Source: DASRIA01 sp038203635 (GTDB lineage Bacteria; Actinomycetota; Thermoleophilia; Solirubrobacterales; JBBDJG01). Taken from it: a stretch of 64,000 bases of DNA. The notes beneath the pieces were generated by a model that was not told the DNA's origin, searched no databases, and saw only the letters and a program-made list of their open reading frames with translations. The stretch lies in NCBI GenBank assembly GCA_038203635.1, contig JBBRDT010000003.1:1-64000 (forward strand). Direction: 5' to 3'. The stretch's first letter is position 1. Each line of letters starts with the position of its first letter. This document shows positions 18,309 through 26,887 of this stretch, piece after piece. A program made the translations under genes and the position numbers.

Positions 18309-19351
18309 AAGAGCTGGTTCTCTCCCGCGAACAGCTCGGATACCGAGCCGTCCGTGAAGATCGAGCGGATCGAACGCGCCAGAATGTCGGCCACGCTCAA
18401 CGTCTTGATCTTGTCGAGGGCATCGCGTGGCAAGGGGATCGTGTCGGTGACGACGATCTCCTCGATCTCGGGACCGGCCAGGCGCTCGAACGCGGGACCG
18501 GAGAAGACGCCGTGGGTGGCGGTCGCATAGACGCGCGCTGCACCGGCCTCACGCAGCACCCGCGCAGCCTCGACCAGCGTGCCGGCCGTGTCGATCATGT
18601 CGTCCACGATGATCGCCGCCTTGCCATGCACGTCGCCGACCACGTAGCCGGCCTCCGCGATGTTGTGCTCGGGCCGTGACTTGGTGATGAACGCGGGCCT
18701 CACGCCCAGCTCGCCGCCGAACTTCTCCGCGAGCTTTGCGCGGCCCGCGTCAGCCGATACGACCACGTACTCCTCGGGCACGAGCTTGTCGAGGAAGTAC
18801 TGCGTCAGCATCGGGCGCGCGATCAGGTGGTCGACCGGAATCTGGAAGAAGCCCTGCACCTGGCCGGCGTGCAGATGCATCGTGAGGATCCGGTCGGCAC
18901 CCGCGGTCTCGAGCATGCGGGCGACCAGCCGGGCCGAGATTGGCTCGCGCGGCATCGACTTCTTGTCCTGGCGCGAATAGCCGTACCAGGGCGTGACGGC
19001 GATGATGCGATGCGCGGAAGCGCCCTGCGCCGCGTCGATCATCAGCAGCAGCTCCATCAGGTTGCGGTTCACGGGCTCGTGCGTCGACTGCACGATGAAC
19101 ACGTCCGCGCCGCGGATCGACTCCTGGTAGCGGCAGTACACCTCGCCGTTGGAGAAAGTCTTCAGCTCGACCTGGCCGAGCGCGATCCCGAGCTTGCCCG
19201 CGATCTTGTGGCCGAGCTCCTGGCTCCCGCGCCCCGCGAACACCATCAGCCGCTTGTCGTACGGCGTCGGGACGCTCGTGTGCGTCGGCTCCGACGCCGA
19301 GCCCAGCTGCGGCTCTGCTTCGAGCAGCTCCAGCGGGACCCCGCTGGTCAA
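18305..19351 (-). CDS. prs: Ribose-phosphate pyrophosphokinase
   Basis: Makes PRPP from ribose 5-phosphate and ATP for nucleotide, His and Trp synthesis. The motifs are intact: RLMVFAGRGSQELGHKIAGK, the FSNGEVYCRYQESIRG block, WYGYSRQDKKS (flexible loop), MHLHAGQVQGFF and the PRPP loop VDDMIDTAGT. TTG at 19351 overlaps the glmU stop by 4 bases and gives 348 residues; this leaves about 30 extra residues before the usual N-terminus. ATG at residue 36 would be slightly short, so the true start is uncertain. glmU-prs is a conserved pair in actinobacteria. Confidence 0.94.
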   Translation of the reverse strand: MTSGVPLELLEAEPQLGSASEPTHTSVPTPYDKRLMVFAGRGSQELGHKIAGKLGIALGQVELKTFSNGEVYCRYQESIRGADVFIVQSTHEPVNRNLMELLLMIDAAQGASAHRIIAVTPWYGYSRQDKKSMPREPISARLVARMLETAGADRILTMHLHAGQVQGFFQIPVDHLIARPMLTQYFLDKLVPEEYVVVSADAGRAKLAEKFGGELGVRPAFITKSRPEHNIAEAGYVVGDVHGKAAIIVDDMIDTAGTLVEAARVLREAGAARVYATATHGVFSGPAFERLAGPEIEEIVVTDTIPLPRDALDKIKTLSVADILARSIRSIFTDGSVSELFAGENQLF

Positions 19352-20784
19352 CTGCCCGGCCCCTCGTCGACCTTCACCTTCGGCTTCTCCTTCTTGTCGG
19401 CCGCCGGCGCTCGCTCGGCGTAGCCCTCGACATTCTCCTGGCGGGCCCGCGCGATGCCAAGTGCCTCGGATGGGATGTCCTCCGTAATTACGGAGCCCGC
19501 GCCAGTGTAGGCGCCGTCGCCGACGCTCACCGGGGCAACGAGGGAGGTGTGCACGCCAGTGCGCACGTCGCGGCCCACCCTGGTGCGGTGTTTCTTGGCG
19601 CCGTCGTAGTTGGCCGTGATCGTTCCGGCTCCGATGTTCGTGCCTTCACCGAGATCGGCGTCACCGATGTAGGAGAGGTGCGGGACCTTCACCCCTGGCC
19701 CGATCTCGGAGTTCTTGATCTCGACGAAGGCGCCCACCTTGGCTCCCTCCCCGAGACGGGTCCCGGGCCGCAGGTGGGTGAAGGGACCCACCACGCAGCG
19801 TGGTCCCACCTCGCACTCCTGCAGATATGAGTGGACGACCCGCGCGTGATCGGACAGCGTGGTGTCGATCAGCGTCGTGGACGGCCCGACGGTGCAGCCG
19901 GAGCCGACGCTCGTCGATCCGCGCAACAGGCTGAAGGGCTCGATCGTAGTGTCCTCGCCGATCGCCACGCCGGCGTCGATCATCGTGGAGCCCGGATCCA
20001 CGATCGTGACTCCCCCCAGCATGTGCTGCTCGAGGAGGCGGGCGCGGGCCGCCGCTTCGACCACCGCAAGATCCGCGCGCGTGTTGACCCCGAGACCTAC
20101 GGCCTCGTCCTCGGTCAGATGGGCGACCACACCGTGTCCCGCGCCGCGCAGCAGGGGCAGCACGTCCCCCAGGTAGTACTCGCCCTGGGAGTTGTCCGCG
20201 CGCACCCCCGCGAGTGCCTCGAACAGCGGCTGCACGGCGAACGCATAGGTGCCGGCGTTGATCTCCTTGATTGCGATCTCCGCGGGCGTGGCGTCGCCCG
20301 GGTTCTTGGTCTCGACGATGCGCTCGATACCTCCGTCCGGGCCCCGCACCACGCGGCCGTACTGACCGGGGTCGTCCAGCTCACGCGTGGTGACCGTTGC
20401 GGCGGCCCCGGAAGAGACGTGGCGCTCCGCGAGCGCCGTGATGAACGCGCCGTCCAGCAGGGGGTGGTCTCCCGACAGCACGATCACATGCTCCGCCCCC
20501 GCCAGCGCTTCGCGCGCCTGCATGACCGCATCGCCGGTGCCCGCGGGTGGATCCTGGATCGCGACATCGACGTCCGGCGGCAGCGCGTCGCGCACCTGGT
20601 CGGCCTCGTCTCCCAGCACGACGACGATCCGCCCGGCGCCCGCCTCGCGGGCTGCGTTGACGGTCCACAGCAACATCGGTCGGCCGCAAAGCGGGTGCAG
20701 GACCTTCGGCAGCATCGAGCGCATGCGCGTGCCCCGCCCCGCGGCCATGATCAGCACAGCAGGGGTATCCACGAGAGTGTTCAT
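19348..20784 (-). CDS. glmU: Bifunctional N-acetylglucosamine-1-phosphate uridyltransferase / glucosamine-1-phosphate acetyltransferase
   Basis: Makes UDP-GlcNAc for peptidoglycan. 478 residues from ATG 20784. The N-terminal nucleotidyltransferase has LIMAAGRGTRMRSMLPKVLH, VVLGDEADQV and a GEYYLGDVLPLL block. The C-terminal left-handed beta helix carries the hexapeptide repeats and acetyltransferase residues in HLRPGTRLGEGAKVGAFVEI, HLSYIGDADLGEGTNIGAGT and NYDGAKKHRT. The tail is charged (KKEKPKVKVDEG). The longer in-frame version starting at 20856 has no family similarity in its extra residues. Confidence 0.95.
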   Translation of the reverse strand: MNTLVDTPAVLIMAAGRGTRMRSMLPKVLHPLCGRPMLLWTVNAAREAGAGRIVVVLGDEADQVRDALPPDVDVAIQDPPAGTGDAVMQAREALAGAEHVIVLSGDHPLLDGAFITALAERHVSSGAAATVTTRELDDPGQYGRVVRGPDGGIERIVETKNPGDATPAEIAIKEINAGTYAFAVQPLFEALAGVRADNSQGEYYLGDVLPLLRGAGHGVVAHLTEDEAVGLGVNTRADLAVVEAAARARLLEQHMLGGVTIVDPGSTMIDAGVAIGEDTTIEPFSLLRGSTSVGSGCTVGPSTTLIDTTLSDHARVVHSYLQECEVGPRCVVGPFTHLRPGTRLGEGAKVGAFVEIKNSEIGPGVKVPHLSYIGDADLGEGTNIGAGTITANYDGAKKHRTRVGRDVRTGVHTSLVAPVSVGDGAYTGAGSVITEDIPSEALGIARARQENVEGYAERAPAADKKEKPKVKVDEGPGS

Positions 20785-20883
20785 CGTAGAGGCCGCGCAC
20801 ACGGTGCGCGGGCTGCCCGGCCCCCAAAAAGTCGCGCCATATGCCGGAAACTGCAAGACTTAGCGCCGCGTAGGGGTACGTGG

Positions 20884-21630
20884 ATGACTGGGAGAGCGCT
20901 GATCAAGGGCTTGTCAGGGACGGCTTCGCTCGTTCTCGCAGCGGCATGTCTCGTTCCCGGGACGGCCTTTGGAGCGACCGCGACCGTCGAGGTCGGCAAC
21001 ACCTTCAAGTTCACCCCGAAGGTCGTCACGATCGATCAGGGCGACACCGTGACGTGGAATTGGGTCGGCCCGGACGTCAACCACGACGTGTACGAGGGCG
21101 TTCCTCCCCCCACGGCGGCCGACCCCATACCGCCGGCCCTGTTCGGATCGCATCCGGACATCGCCGTCCCGGGTGACATCGTTGCGCCGCCGCCGGGCGA
21201 CACCTACAGCCACACGTTCGCGGCTGCCGGTACCTACAACTACTGGTGCAGGCGCCACCGAGGGATGACCGCCAGCATCGTCGTCAACGCCGTCGAGCCG
21301 GCGCCCGTCACGCCGAGCGCCGAGCCCGTCGCACAGCAGGCGGCTCCCAGGCCCGTGTGCGTCAGCAAACGCAACTTCAAGATCCGGATCAGGCAGCCGA
21401 AGGGCACCGCCCGCATCGCCACGGTCAAGGTGACGGTCAACGGCAAGCCGGTGACGCCCAGCCTCGAGGGCAAGCGCTTCACGGCACCCGTCGACCTGCG
21501 CGGCTTCGCCACCGGGACCTACGAGGTCCAGATCGTCGCCACGACCGCTGACGGCAAGACGTTGCGCGGCACCCGCCGGTACAGGACGTGCGCCGCGAAG
21601 CTCGCCAGCGCGTCGCTTCCGCCCCTGTAG
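20884..21630 (+). CDS. Secreted plastocyanin-like copper protein
   Basis: 248 residues with a signal peptide (1-30, ending TAFG). The cupredoxin domain covers about 32-135. Type-1 copper ligands are all visible: His67 in DVNHDVY, and Cys122, His125 and Met128 in WCRRHRGM. A Pro/Ala linker and a small C-terminal beta domain with Cys follow (VCVSKRNFKIRIRQPKGTAR). It probably carries electrons or copper outside the membrane. The ATG at 20884 matches the signal peptide. Two further cupredoxins lie at 28-30 kb. Confidence 0.85.
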   Translation: MTGRALIKGLSGTASLVLAAACLVPGTAFGATATVEVGNTFKFTPKVVTIDQGDTVTWNWVGPDVNHDVYEGVPPPTAADPIPPALFGSHPDIAVPGDIVAPPPGDTYSHTFAAAGTYNYWCRRHRGMTASIVVNAVEPAPVTPSAEPVAQQAAPRPVCVSKRNFKIRIRQPKGTARIATVKVTVNGKPVTPSLEGKRFTAPVDLRGFATGTYEVQIVATTADGKTLRGTRRYRTCAAKLASASLPPL

Positions 21631-21700
21631 GGCGGACCCGGCTCAGCCGAATTACATGCTTCCTTGCTATTCCTCTGGAAAGTGGGTATTCCCCTACCTC

Positions 21701-22336
21701 GTGATAAATGTTCAATCACAAACCCCCGGACGGAGGCGAAGCCGGCAGGAGGTGGAGGCGGACGTGCGGGCGGCCCTCCTGCGCCTGCTCGGTGAGGGCA
21801 AGCCGTTCAACGACCTCACCGTGGACGAGCTGGCGCGTGCCGCGGGCCTGTCTCGCACGGCCTTCTACTTCTACTTTCCCGCGAAGAGCCAGGTACTCAT
21901 GGCGGCCCTCGAGGAGGTGGCCGAGCAGATGTACGCCGAGGCTGCCCGGTGGTGGCAGGGCGAAGGGCCGCCGGAGCAGCTCATGCGCGTGGCCCTGCAG
22001 GGCATCGTGGAGGTCTTCCAGCGCCACGCCGCGCTTTTGCGTACGTCCCACGAGGTGACGACGTACGACCCCGAGTTCGCGGCCTTCTACAACGACCGTG
22101 TGGTGGGCCGATTCGTGTCGGCGACCGCAGAGCAGCTGCGCCGGGACGGCCGAAACGGCCGGCTGCGGCCGATGGACCCGGACGCCGTCGCGGAGGTGCT
22201 CGTCTGGATGGTGGAGGGCTGCAACAACATGCTGATCGGCGCACTTGGCCGCCCGCCCGAGCAGGTTGTCGAAGCGTTCACGACCATCTGGGTGCACGCC
22301 GTGTATCCGGACGCAGTCGTCTCTTCCGCCGCCTGA
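21701..22336 (+). CDS. TetR-family transcriptional regulator
   Basis: 211 residues. The DNA-binding domain is at the N-terminus: VEADVRAALLRLLGEGKPFN, LTVDELARAAGLSRTAFYFY and a following YFPAKSQVLMAAL helix. The C-terminal ligand-binding part resembles the EthR/TetR_C group. GTG at 21701 was chosen because it leaves the usual 20 residues before the first helix; ATG at 21656 is possible. The downstream methyltransferase is the nearest possible target. In Mycobacterium a TetR gene also borders glmU. Confidence 0.85.
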   Translation: MINVQSQTPGRRRSRQEVEADVRAALLRLLGEGKPFNDLTVDELARAAGLSRTAFYFYFPAKSQVLMAALEEVAEQMYAEAARWWQGEGPPEQLMRVALQGIVEVFQRHAALLRTSHEVTTYDPEFAAFYNDRVVGRFVSATAEQLRRDGRNGRLRPMDPDAVAEVLVWMVEGCNNMLIGALGRPPEQVVEAFTTIWVHAVYPDAVVSSAA

Positions 22337-22392
22337 CGGTACGGCCCGGTGTCACACATCGGGCTGTCGCGTCCGGATAGGCTGGGCCGCGC

Positions 22393-23049
22393 ATGGCGAG
22401 CGAGGCGAGCGTCCATCACCCGATCTTCGCGCGGCTGTTCGCGTGGGGTGCCTCCAACGCTCCGGCCGAGCAGACCGAGCACCGGCGCCGGCTGCTCGAG
22501 GGCTTGTCCGGCCAGGTCATCGAGGTGGGCGCAGGCAACGGCCTGAACTTCCCGCACTACCCGCCGGAGGTGACCGAGGTGCTCGCCGTCGAGCCGGAGC
22601 CGTTCCTGCGGGAGAAGGCCCAGCAGGCCGCCGCCAAGGCACCGGTTCCCGTGAAGGTGGTCGACGGCCTTGCGGATTCGCTGCCGGCCGAGGACGCGTC
22701 GTACGACGCGGGGGTGGCTTCCCTCGTCCTGTGTTCCGTGCCCGAGCAGGCGCAAGCGCTCGCGGAGCTGCGCCGGGTGATCCGGCCCGGCGGCGAGCTG
22801 CGCTTCTATGAACACGTGCGCGCGCACGACGCTCGCGAGGCGCGCAGCCAGGACCGGATCGACCGGCTGTGGCCACGCTTCAGCGGTGGCTGCCATCCGA
22901 ACCGCGACACCCCGGCCGCGATCGAGGCGGCGGGCTTCGACATCGAGCGCTGCGAGCGCTTCAGCTTCCGGCCGTTCGTCTTGCTGAAGGCGATCGAGCC
23001 ACACGTCATAGGCGTCGCAAGACGACCCGATACATCAGAGCTCCCGTGA
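22393..23049 (+). CDS. Class I SAM-dependent methyltransferase
   Basis: 218 residues. SAM-binding motif I is VIEVGAGNGLNFPHYP; motif II region EVLAVEPEPFLREKA carries the acidic residue that binds ribose; LPAEDASYDAGVASLVLCSV is the motif-IV region, and VIRPGGELRFYEHVRA the post-core strand. The overall pattern is of METTL7/UbiE-like enzymes acting on small molecules or lipids; the substrate is unknown. The stop codon lies inside the left arm of a perfect hairpin. Confidence 0.87.
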   Translation: MASEASVHHPIFARLFAWGASNAPAEQTEHRRRLLEGLSGQVIEVGAGNGLNFPHYPPEVTEVLAVEPEPFLREKAQQAAAKAPVPVKVVDGLADSLPAEDASYDAGVASLVLCSVPEQAQALAELRRVIRPGGELRFYEHVRAHDAREARSQDRIDRLWPRFSGGCHPNRDTPAAIEAAGFDIERCERFSFRPFVLLKAIEPHVIGVARRPDTSELP

Positions 23050-23071
23050 TTTCGCGCTTGCGAAATCACGG
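23044..23071. terminator. Perfect 12-bp hairpin at the end of the methyltransferase gene
   Basis: CCGTGATTTCGC / GCGAAATCACGG with loop GCTT. The left arm contains the TGA at 23047-23049. The loop is the complement of the AAGC loop of the hairpin at 13555 and the stems have equal length, suggesting one family of elements. It lies 24 bases before the next start. Confidence 0.55.
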
Positions 23072-23094
23072 CATATGAGAGAGAGGAGACGGAC

Positions 23095-23451
23095 ATGGCT
23101 GACTACACGGCCAAGAAGATCGACGACATGGAGGCGCTGATGCAGGGCGGCTTCAAGCTCGCCCGTGCGGAGCTCGGCGTGGCGGCGTTCGGCATGCAGG
23201 TCATCGACATGCCGCCCAACTACGCGGACTATCCCCAGCACGATCATTCGGACGCCGGTCAGGAAGAGGTCTACGTCGTCCTCAAGGGATCGGCCGAGAT
23301 GGATGTTGACGGGGAGCGCGTGCAGATCGACCCCGACACGATCATCCGCGTCGGGGCCAAGGCGAAGCGCAAGATCACCCCGGGCGATCAGGGCGTGCGG
23401 TTGCTCGCGCTCGGTGGCACGCCGGGCCAGGCCTACGAGGCGGCGACCTGA
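23095..23451 (+). CDS. Cupin-domain protein
   Basis: 118 residues forming one cupin barrel. Cupin motif 1 is represented by YPQHDHSDAGQEEVYVVLKG (His residues and Glu for metal) and motif 2 by VRVGAKAKRKITPGDQGVRL, in which one usual His is replaced. The ATG has a good GAGAGGAGA 6-8 bases upstream. The substrate is unknown. It converges on the aldo/keto reductase with 1 base between stops. Confidence 0.82.
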   Translation: MADYTAKKIDDMEALMQGGFKLARAELGVAAFGMQVIDMPPNYADYPQHDHSDAGQEEVYVVLKGSAEMDVDGERVQIDPDTIIRVGAKAKRKITPGDQGVRLLALGGTPGQAYEAAT

Positions 23452-23452
23452 T

Positions 23453-24436
23453 CTAGCGGTTGACGGTCATCATGCCGATGCGGTCGTAGCGGTCGCCGGC
23501 TGCCGCGGGCATCTCGGCGTCGATGCGCGCGAGGTCGTCTGCGGACAGCTCGACGTCGACTGCGGCGAGGTTCTCCTCGAGGTACTTGCGGCGCTTGGTG
23601 CCAGGGATCGGGACGACGTCCTCGCCCTGCGCAAGTACCCACGCGAGCGCGAACTGACCGGGCGTGCAGCCCTTCTCGGCGGCCAGCTCCTCGACCTTGG
23701 CGGCGAGCTTCAGGTTCTGCTCGAGCGCCTCTCCCTGGAAGCGCGGTCCGTGACGGCGAAAGTCGCTCTCATCGAGGTCGTCCGGTGACTTGAAGCGCCC
23801 CGACAGGAACCCGCGCCCGAGCGGCGAGTAGGGCACGAAGCCGACGCCCAGCTCGCGACACGCCGGCAGGATCTCCGCCTCGACGTCCCGCGTCCACAGC
23901 GAGTACTCGGTCTGGAGCGCGGTGATGGGGTGTACGGCGTGCGCGCGCCGCAGCGTCTCGGGGGCAGCCTCGCTGAGCCCGATGTGGCGCACCTTGCCCT
24001 CCTTGACGAGCTCGGCCATCGCGCCAACCGTCTCCTCGATGTCCCTGTTGAAGTCGACGCGGTGCAGGTACCAGAGGTCGACGTGGTCGGTCCCCAGCCG
24101 CTTCAGGGAGCCCTCGATCGAGTTGCGCGCGTTCTCGGGGGAGCCGTCCAGCACCCGGTTGGTCGGGTCCTCCTTCGTGGGCGCGAAGCGAATCCCGAAC
24201 TTGGTGGCGAGGACGAACTCGTCACGCCGGCCGGCGATCGCCTTGCCCAGCAGCTCCTCGTTCTTGAAGGGGCCGTACATCTCGGCGGTGTCGAGGAAGT
24301 TGCAGCCCAGCTCGAGCGCGCGGTCGATGGTGGCGAGCGCCTCGCCCTCGTCGGTCGTGCCGTAGAAGGCGGACATGCCCATGCAGCCGAGTCCCATCGC
24401 TGGAACATTCAGTGACCCAAGTTTGCGTTGCTTCAT
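23453..24436 (-). CDS. Aldo/keto reductase
   Basis: NADPH-dependent reductase of aldehydes or ketones, 327 residues, TIM barrel. The catalytic tetrad can be read: Asp and Tyr in FLDTAEMYGP, Lys in LATKFGIRF, His in LWYLHRVDF. The cofactor loop is near VPIPGTKRRKYLEENLAAVD. It resembles the AKR13-like group often called pyridoxal reductase or Tas-like. It overlaps the merR-type gene by 4 bases (ATGA) and is therefore in the same transcript and under that regulator. Confidence 0.92.
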   Translation of the reverse strand: MKQRKLGSLNVPAMGLGCMGMSAFYGTTDEGEALATIDRALELGCNFLDTAEMYGPFKNEELLGKAIAGRRDEFVLATKFGIRFAPTKEDPTNRVLDGSPENARNSIEGSLKRLGTDHVDLWYLHRVDFNRDIEETVGAMAELVKEGKVRHIGLSEAAPETLRRAHAVHPITALQTEYSLWTRDVEAEILPACRELGVGFVPYSPLGRGFLSGRFKSPDDLDESDFRRHGPRFQGEALEQNLKLAAKVEELAAEKGCTPGQFALAWVLAQGEDVVPIPGTKRRKYLEENLAAVDVELSADDLARIDAEMPAAAGDRYDRIGMMTVNR

Positions 24437-24813
24437 CGTGCGGCCAGCCTTTCGCGGTAGTAGCCGATCTTGTAGTCGATCAGCTCGAGGTTGCGCTCCG
24501 TCTCGGCGAGATGGGCGCGGACGGCGTCGCGGTGCTGTTCGAGCAGCGCGAGCCGCGCTTCATGCGTGTCGTCGCCCCGCCGCATCAGGTCCGCGTAGTC
24601 GCGAATCTGGCGGATCGGCATCCCGGTGGAGCGAAGCTTGGTCAGGAACTGGATGCGCGCGAGGTCCTCCTCGGCGTAGCGCCGGTGCCCGCTGGCCGCC
24701 CGGTCGACGGGGTCGAGCAGGCCGGCGCGCTCGTAGTAGCGCAGGGTGTGTGCGCTGACGCCGCTGGCGCGGGCGGCGTCGGAGATCGTGAGTGGTGCGG
24801 TGGTGGTGGTCAT
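24433..24813 (-). CDS. MerR-family transcriptional regulator
   Basis: 126 residues. The winged helix-turn-helix reads LTISDAARASGVSAHTLRYY, ERAGLLDPVDR and HRRYAEEDLARIQFL. A dimerisation coiled coil follows (about 85-122). No Cys cluster for metals is present, so the signal is probably organic or oxidative. It is the first gene of a two-gene operon with the aldo/keto reductase. Its own promoter has the MerR layout (see the entry at 24820-24850), so autoregulation is likely. Confidence 0.92.
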   Translation of the reverse strand: MTTTTAPLTISDAARASGVSAHTLRYYERAGLLDPVDRAASGHRRYAEEDLARIQFLTKLRSTGMPIRQIRDYADLMRRGDDTHEARLALLEQHRDAVRAHLAETERNLELIDYKIGYYRERLAAR

Positions 24814-24819
24814 GCGCGC

Positions 24820-24850
24820 ACCATAAGACTTAGAGCGCGCTCTAGGTCAA
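24820..24850 (-). promoter_or_regulatory. MerR-type promoter with 19-bp palindromic spacer
   Basis: On the minus strand: -35 TTGACC (24850-24845), 19-bp spacer, -10 TATGGT (24825-24820). The spacer holds the perfect palindrome TAGAGCGCGCTCTA (24831-24844). An overlong 19-bp spacer with a central dyad is the hallmark of promoters that MerR proteins untwist. Transcription is expected to start about 7 bases after the -10, at the A of the ATG (24813), so the mRNA is probably leaderless. Confidence 0.75.
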
Positions 24851-25710
24851 GCTCTGGCGCGGACGACGAAGGATTCGCGCACGAACCGCTCGGCATTCCC
24901 GGCCAGCTGGGCCAGCTGCTGCTCGCCTACCAGCGGCGAAGCCGCAACCTGCGAATGCAGCTCTTCCAGCGTGCCCATTGCAGCGGGATAGTCGGTCCCG
25001 AAGAAGATGCGATCGGGCGCCGTCTCGAACGCCACGCGCAGCTCCCCCTCGAGGCGTTCGCGCGGCTCGCCCGCTCGCGCCATCTCGATGCTCCCGAACA
25101 CGTTGGTCGTGTCGAGCCACACCTGGGGATGGCGGCGCGCCATCTCGGTCGCCCATTCCAGGCGAGGGAACGCGCAGTGGCACAACACGAGCGGGATCGA
25201 GGGATGGCGCTCCGCGATGCGCTCCAGCTCCCCCAGGTCGTAGCCCCATCCGTACCACTCGTCGAAGCCGGTGTGCACGTAGAGCGGCAGCGCGTACTCC
25301 GCAAGCGCCGCGATCGCCGGCTCGAGCGCCGGGTGCCCCGGGGAGAAGCGCTGCACCATCGGGTGGAGCTTCAGGCCGCGCATGCCGTGGTCCTCGATTG
25401 CTGATCGCACCACCGCCTCGGGATCCGGGTCGTCGACGTGGACTCCGCCCACGGGTATCACCCCGGGGTCCTGCGCGGACAGCTCGGCGCCAAAGCGGTG
25501 CAGCTCGTCGGCCTCGCCGGCCGCGAGCGGGAACAGCAGGTTGACCATCACGTGTCCGCCGGCGGCGTGCAGGTCGGCGAGCGCGCCTTCGGCGCTGATG
25601 TCGACTGGGATCGCCACACCGGGGAGGCCGCGGTGCAGCCATCGCATGAGTCCGGCCGTGCGCTCGGCCGGCAGCAGGTGGACGTGCGGATCGACCCGGG
25701 CGGTGACCAC
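24847..25710 (-). CDS. Amidohydrolase-family protein
   Basis: 287 residues, amidohydrolase TIM barrel. Metal ligands are visible in DPHVHLLP (HxH), RGLKLHPMV, LYVHTGFDEW (His), LVLCHCAFPRLEW (His) and FFGTDYP (Asp). This belongs to the amidohydrolase-2 (uracil hydrolase/decarboxylase-like) group; the substrate is unknown. The GTG or ATG near 25710 starts MVTARVDPHVHL. Its 3' end overlaps the -35 box of the merR-type promoter. Confidence 0.83.
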   Translation of the reverse strand: MVTARVDPHVHLLPAERTAGLMRWLHRGLPGVAIPVDISAEGALADLHAAGGHVMVNLLFPLAAGEADELHRFGAELSAQDPGVIPVGGVHVDDPDPEAVVRSAIEDHGMRGLKLHPMVQRFSPGHPALEPAIAALAEYALPLYVHTGFDEWYGWGYDLGELERIAERHPSIPLVLCHCAFPRLEWATEMARRHPQVWLDTTNVFGSIEMARAGEPRERLEGELRVAFETAPDRIFFGTDYPAAMGTLEELHSQVAASPLVGEQQLAQLAGNAERFVRESFVVRARA

Positions 25711-25792
25711 GGTCGGGAAGTATCGCGCCTCTCATCTGAGGGCTGGCATAACGGGGCTGACTCGCGCGCCTGACCGCGTTAGGGTTGCGGCC

Positions 25793-26734
25793 ATGCCCGA
25801 GCCCTCCCCCGAGCAGGTCGTCGACTCGATCAACGATCTGTCCGGCGTGCACCCCGGCCACCGCGCCGCGCACGCAAAGGGCACGCTCTGCGCGGGGACG
25901 TTCACCGCCACGCCTGCGGCGTCGGGGTTGACCCGCGCCGCGCACATGAACGGCGAGCCGGTGCGCGCCACCGTGCGCTTCTCCAACGGCGGCGGCGACC
26001 CCGGTATCCCGGACTACGCGACCGAGGGCCGCGGCATGGCGGTCAAGCTGTACCTCGAGGACGGGCGCCGTGCCGACATGGTCGCGCTCTCCCTGCCGGT
26101 CTTCTTCGCGCGCACGCCCGAGGACTTCTTCGCGTTCACGTGCGCCCGCAAGCCCGATCCCGCCACGGGCCAGCCGGACATGGAACGGCTCGGCAAGTGG
26201 CTGGGCGAGCATCCGGAAGCCGGCCCGGCGATCCAGGCCGCGGTGACCGCACCGCCGCCGGAGAGCTACGCGCGGTGCGAGTACAACGGCATTCACGCGT
26301 TCCGGTATGTGAACGCCGATGGCGAGGGCCGCTTCATCCGCTTCCGCTGGGAGCCGGAGGACGGCGTCGCGAGCCTCACGGCGGAGGAGGCAAAGGAGCG
26401 TGGCGCGGACTACCTGCAAGAGGAGATCCTGACGCGCCTGGGCAACGGTCCGGCCGCCTTCCGCCTGGTGGTCACCCTCGCCGAGCTGGGCGACTCGGTC
26501 GACGACCCGACCGAGGCATGGCCATCCGAGCGTGAGACGGTCGTGGTTGGGCGCCTGGAGCTGACCGGTCCGGAGACCGAGCGGGAGCAGGAAGGCGACG
26601 TGCTGGTGTTCGATCCCGTCCGGGTGGTCGGCGGCATCGAGCTGACCGAGGATCCGATCCTGCGCTTTCGCCACTACGCCTACGCCGTTTCGGTTGAGCG
26701 GCGCAGCGGCGCAGTGCTCGCCCCGGCCAGCTAG
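25793..26734 (+). CDS. Catalase-family (SrpA-like) heme protein
   Basis: 313 residues, a short monofunctional-catalase relative. The distal His is in GHRAAHAKGTLCAGTF and the Asn/Ser region in RATVRFSNGGGDP; the proximal heme Tyr is expected in ILRFRHYAYAVSVERR. Small catalase-like proteins of this sort act as peroxidases rather than true catalases, so peroxide or organic peroxide use is the likely role. ATG at 25793 gives the family N-terminus. The neighbouring genes are on the opposite strand upstream and the same strand downstream. Confidence 0.85.
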   Translation: MPEPSPEQVVDSINDLSGVHPGHRAAHAKGTLCAGTFTATPAASGLTRAAHMNGEPVRATVRFSNGGGDPGIPDYATEGRGMAVKLYLEDGRRADMVALSLPVFFARTPEDFFAFTCARKPDPATGQPDMERLGKWLGEHPEAGPAIQAAVTAPPPESYARCEYNGIHAFRYVNADGEGRFIRFRWEPEDGVASLTAEEAKERGADYLQEEILTRLGNGPAAFRLVVTLAELGDSVDDPTEAWPSERETVVVGRLELTGPETEREQEGDVLVFDPVRVVGGIELTEDPILRFRHYAYAVSVERRSGAVLAPAS

Positions 26735-26887
26735 ACCGGCAAACGGGGCTCGTTAGTCCCAGATACGGCCCAAGCGAGAGGCGCCCGTCTCGGCGCTCGC
26801 CCTGAACACCCTGTGCGTTCCGGAGCCGATGAGTTTCTCGCCGGGATGCGGTTATAGGGTTGAGCGACAGAGGAGGGAGGACGTCCC

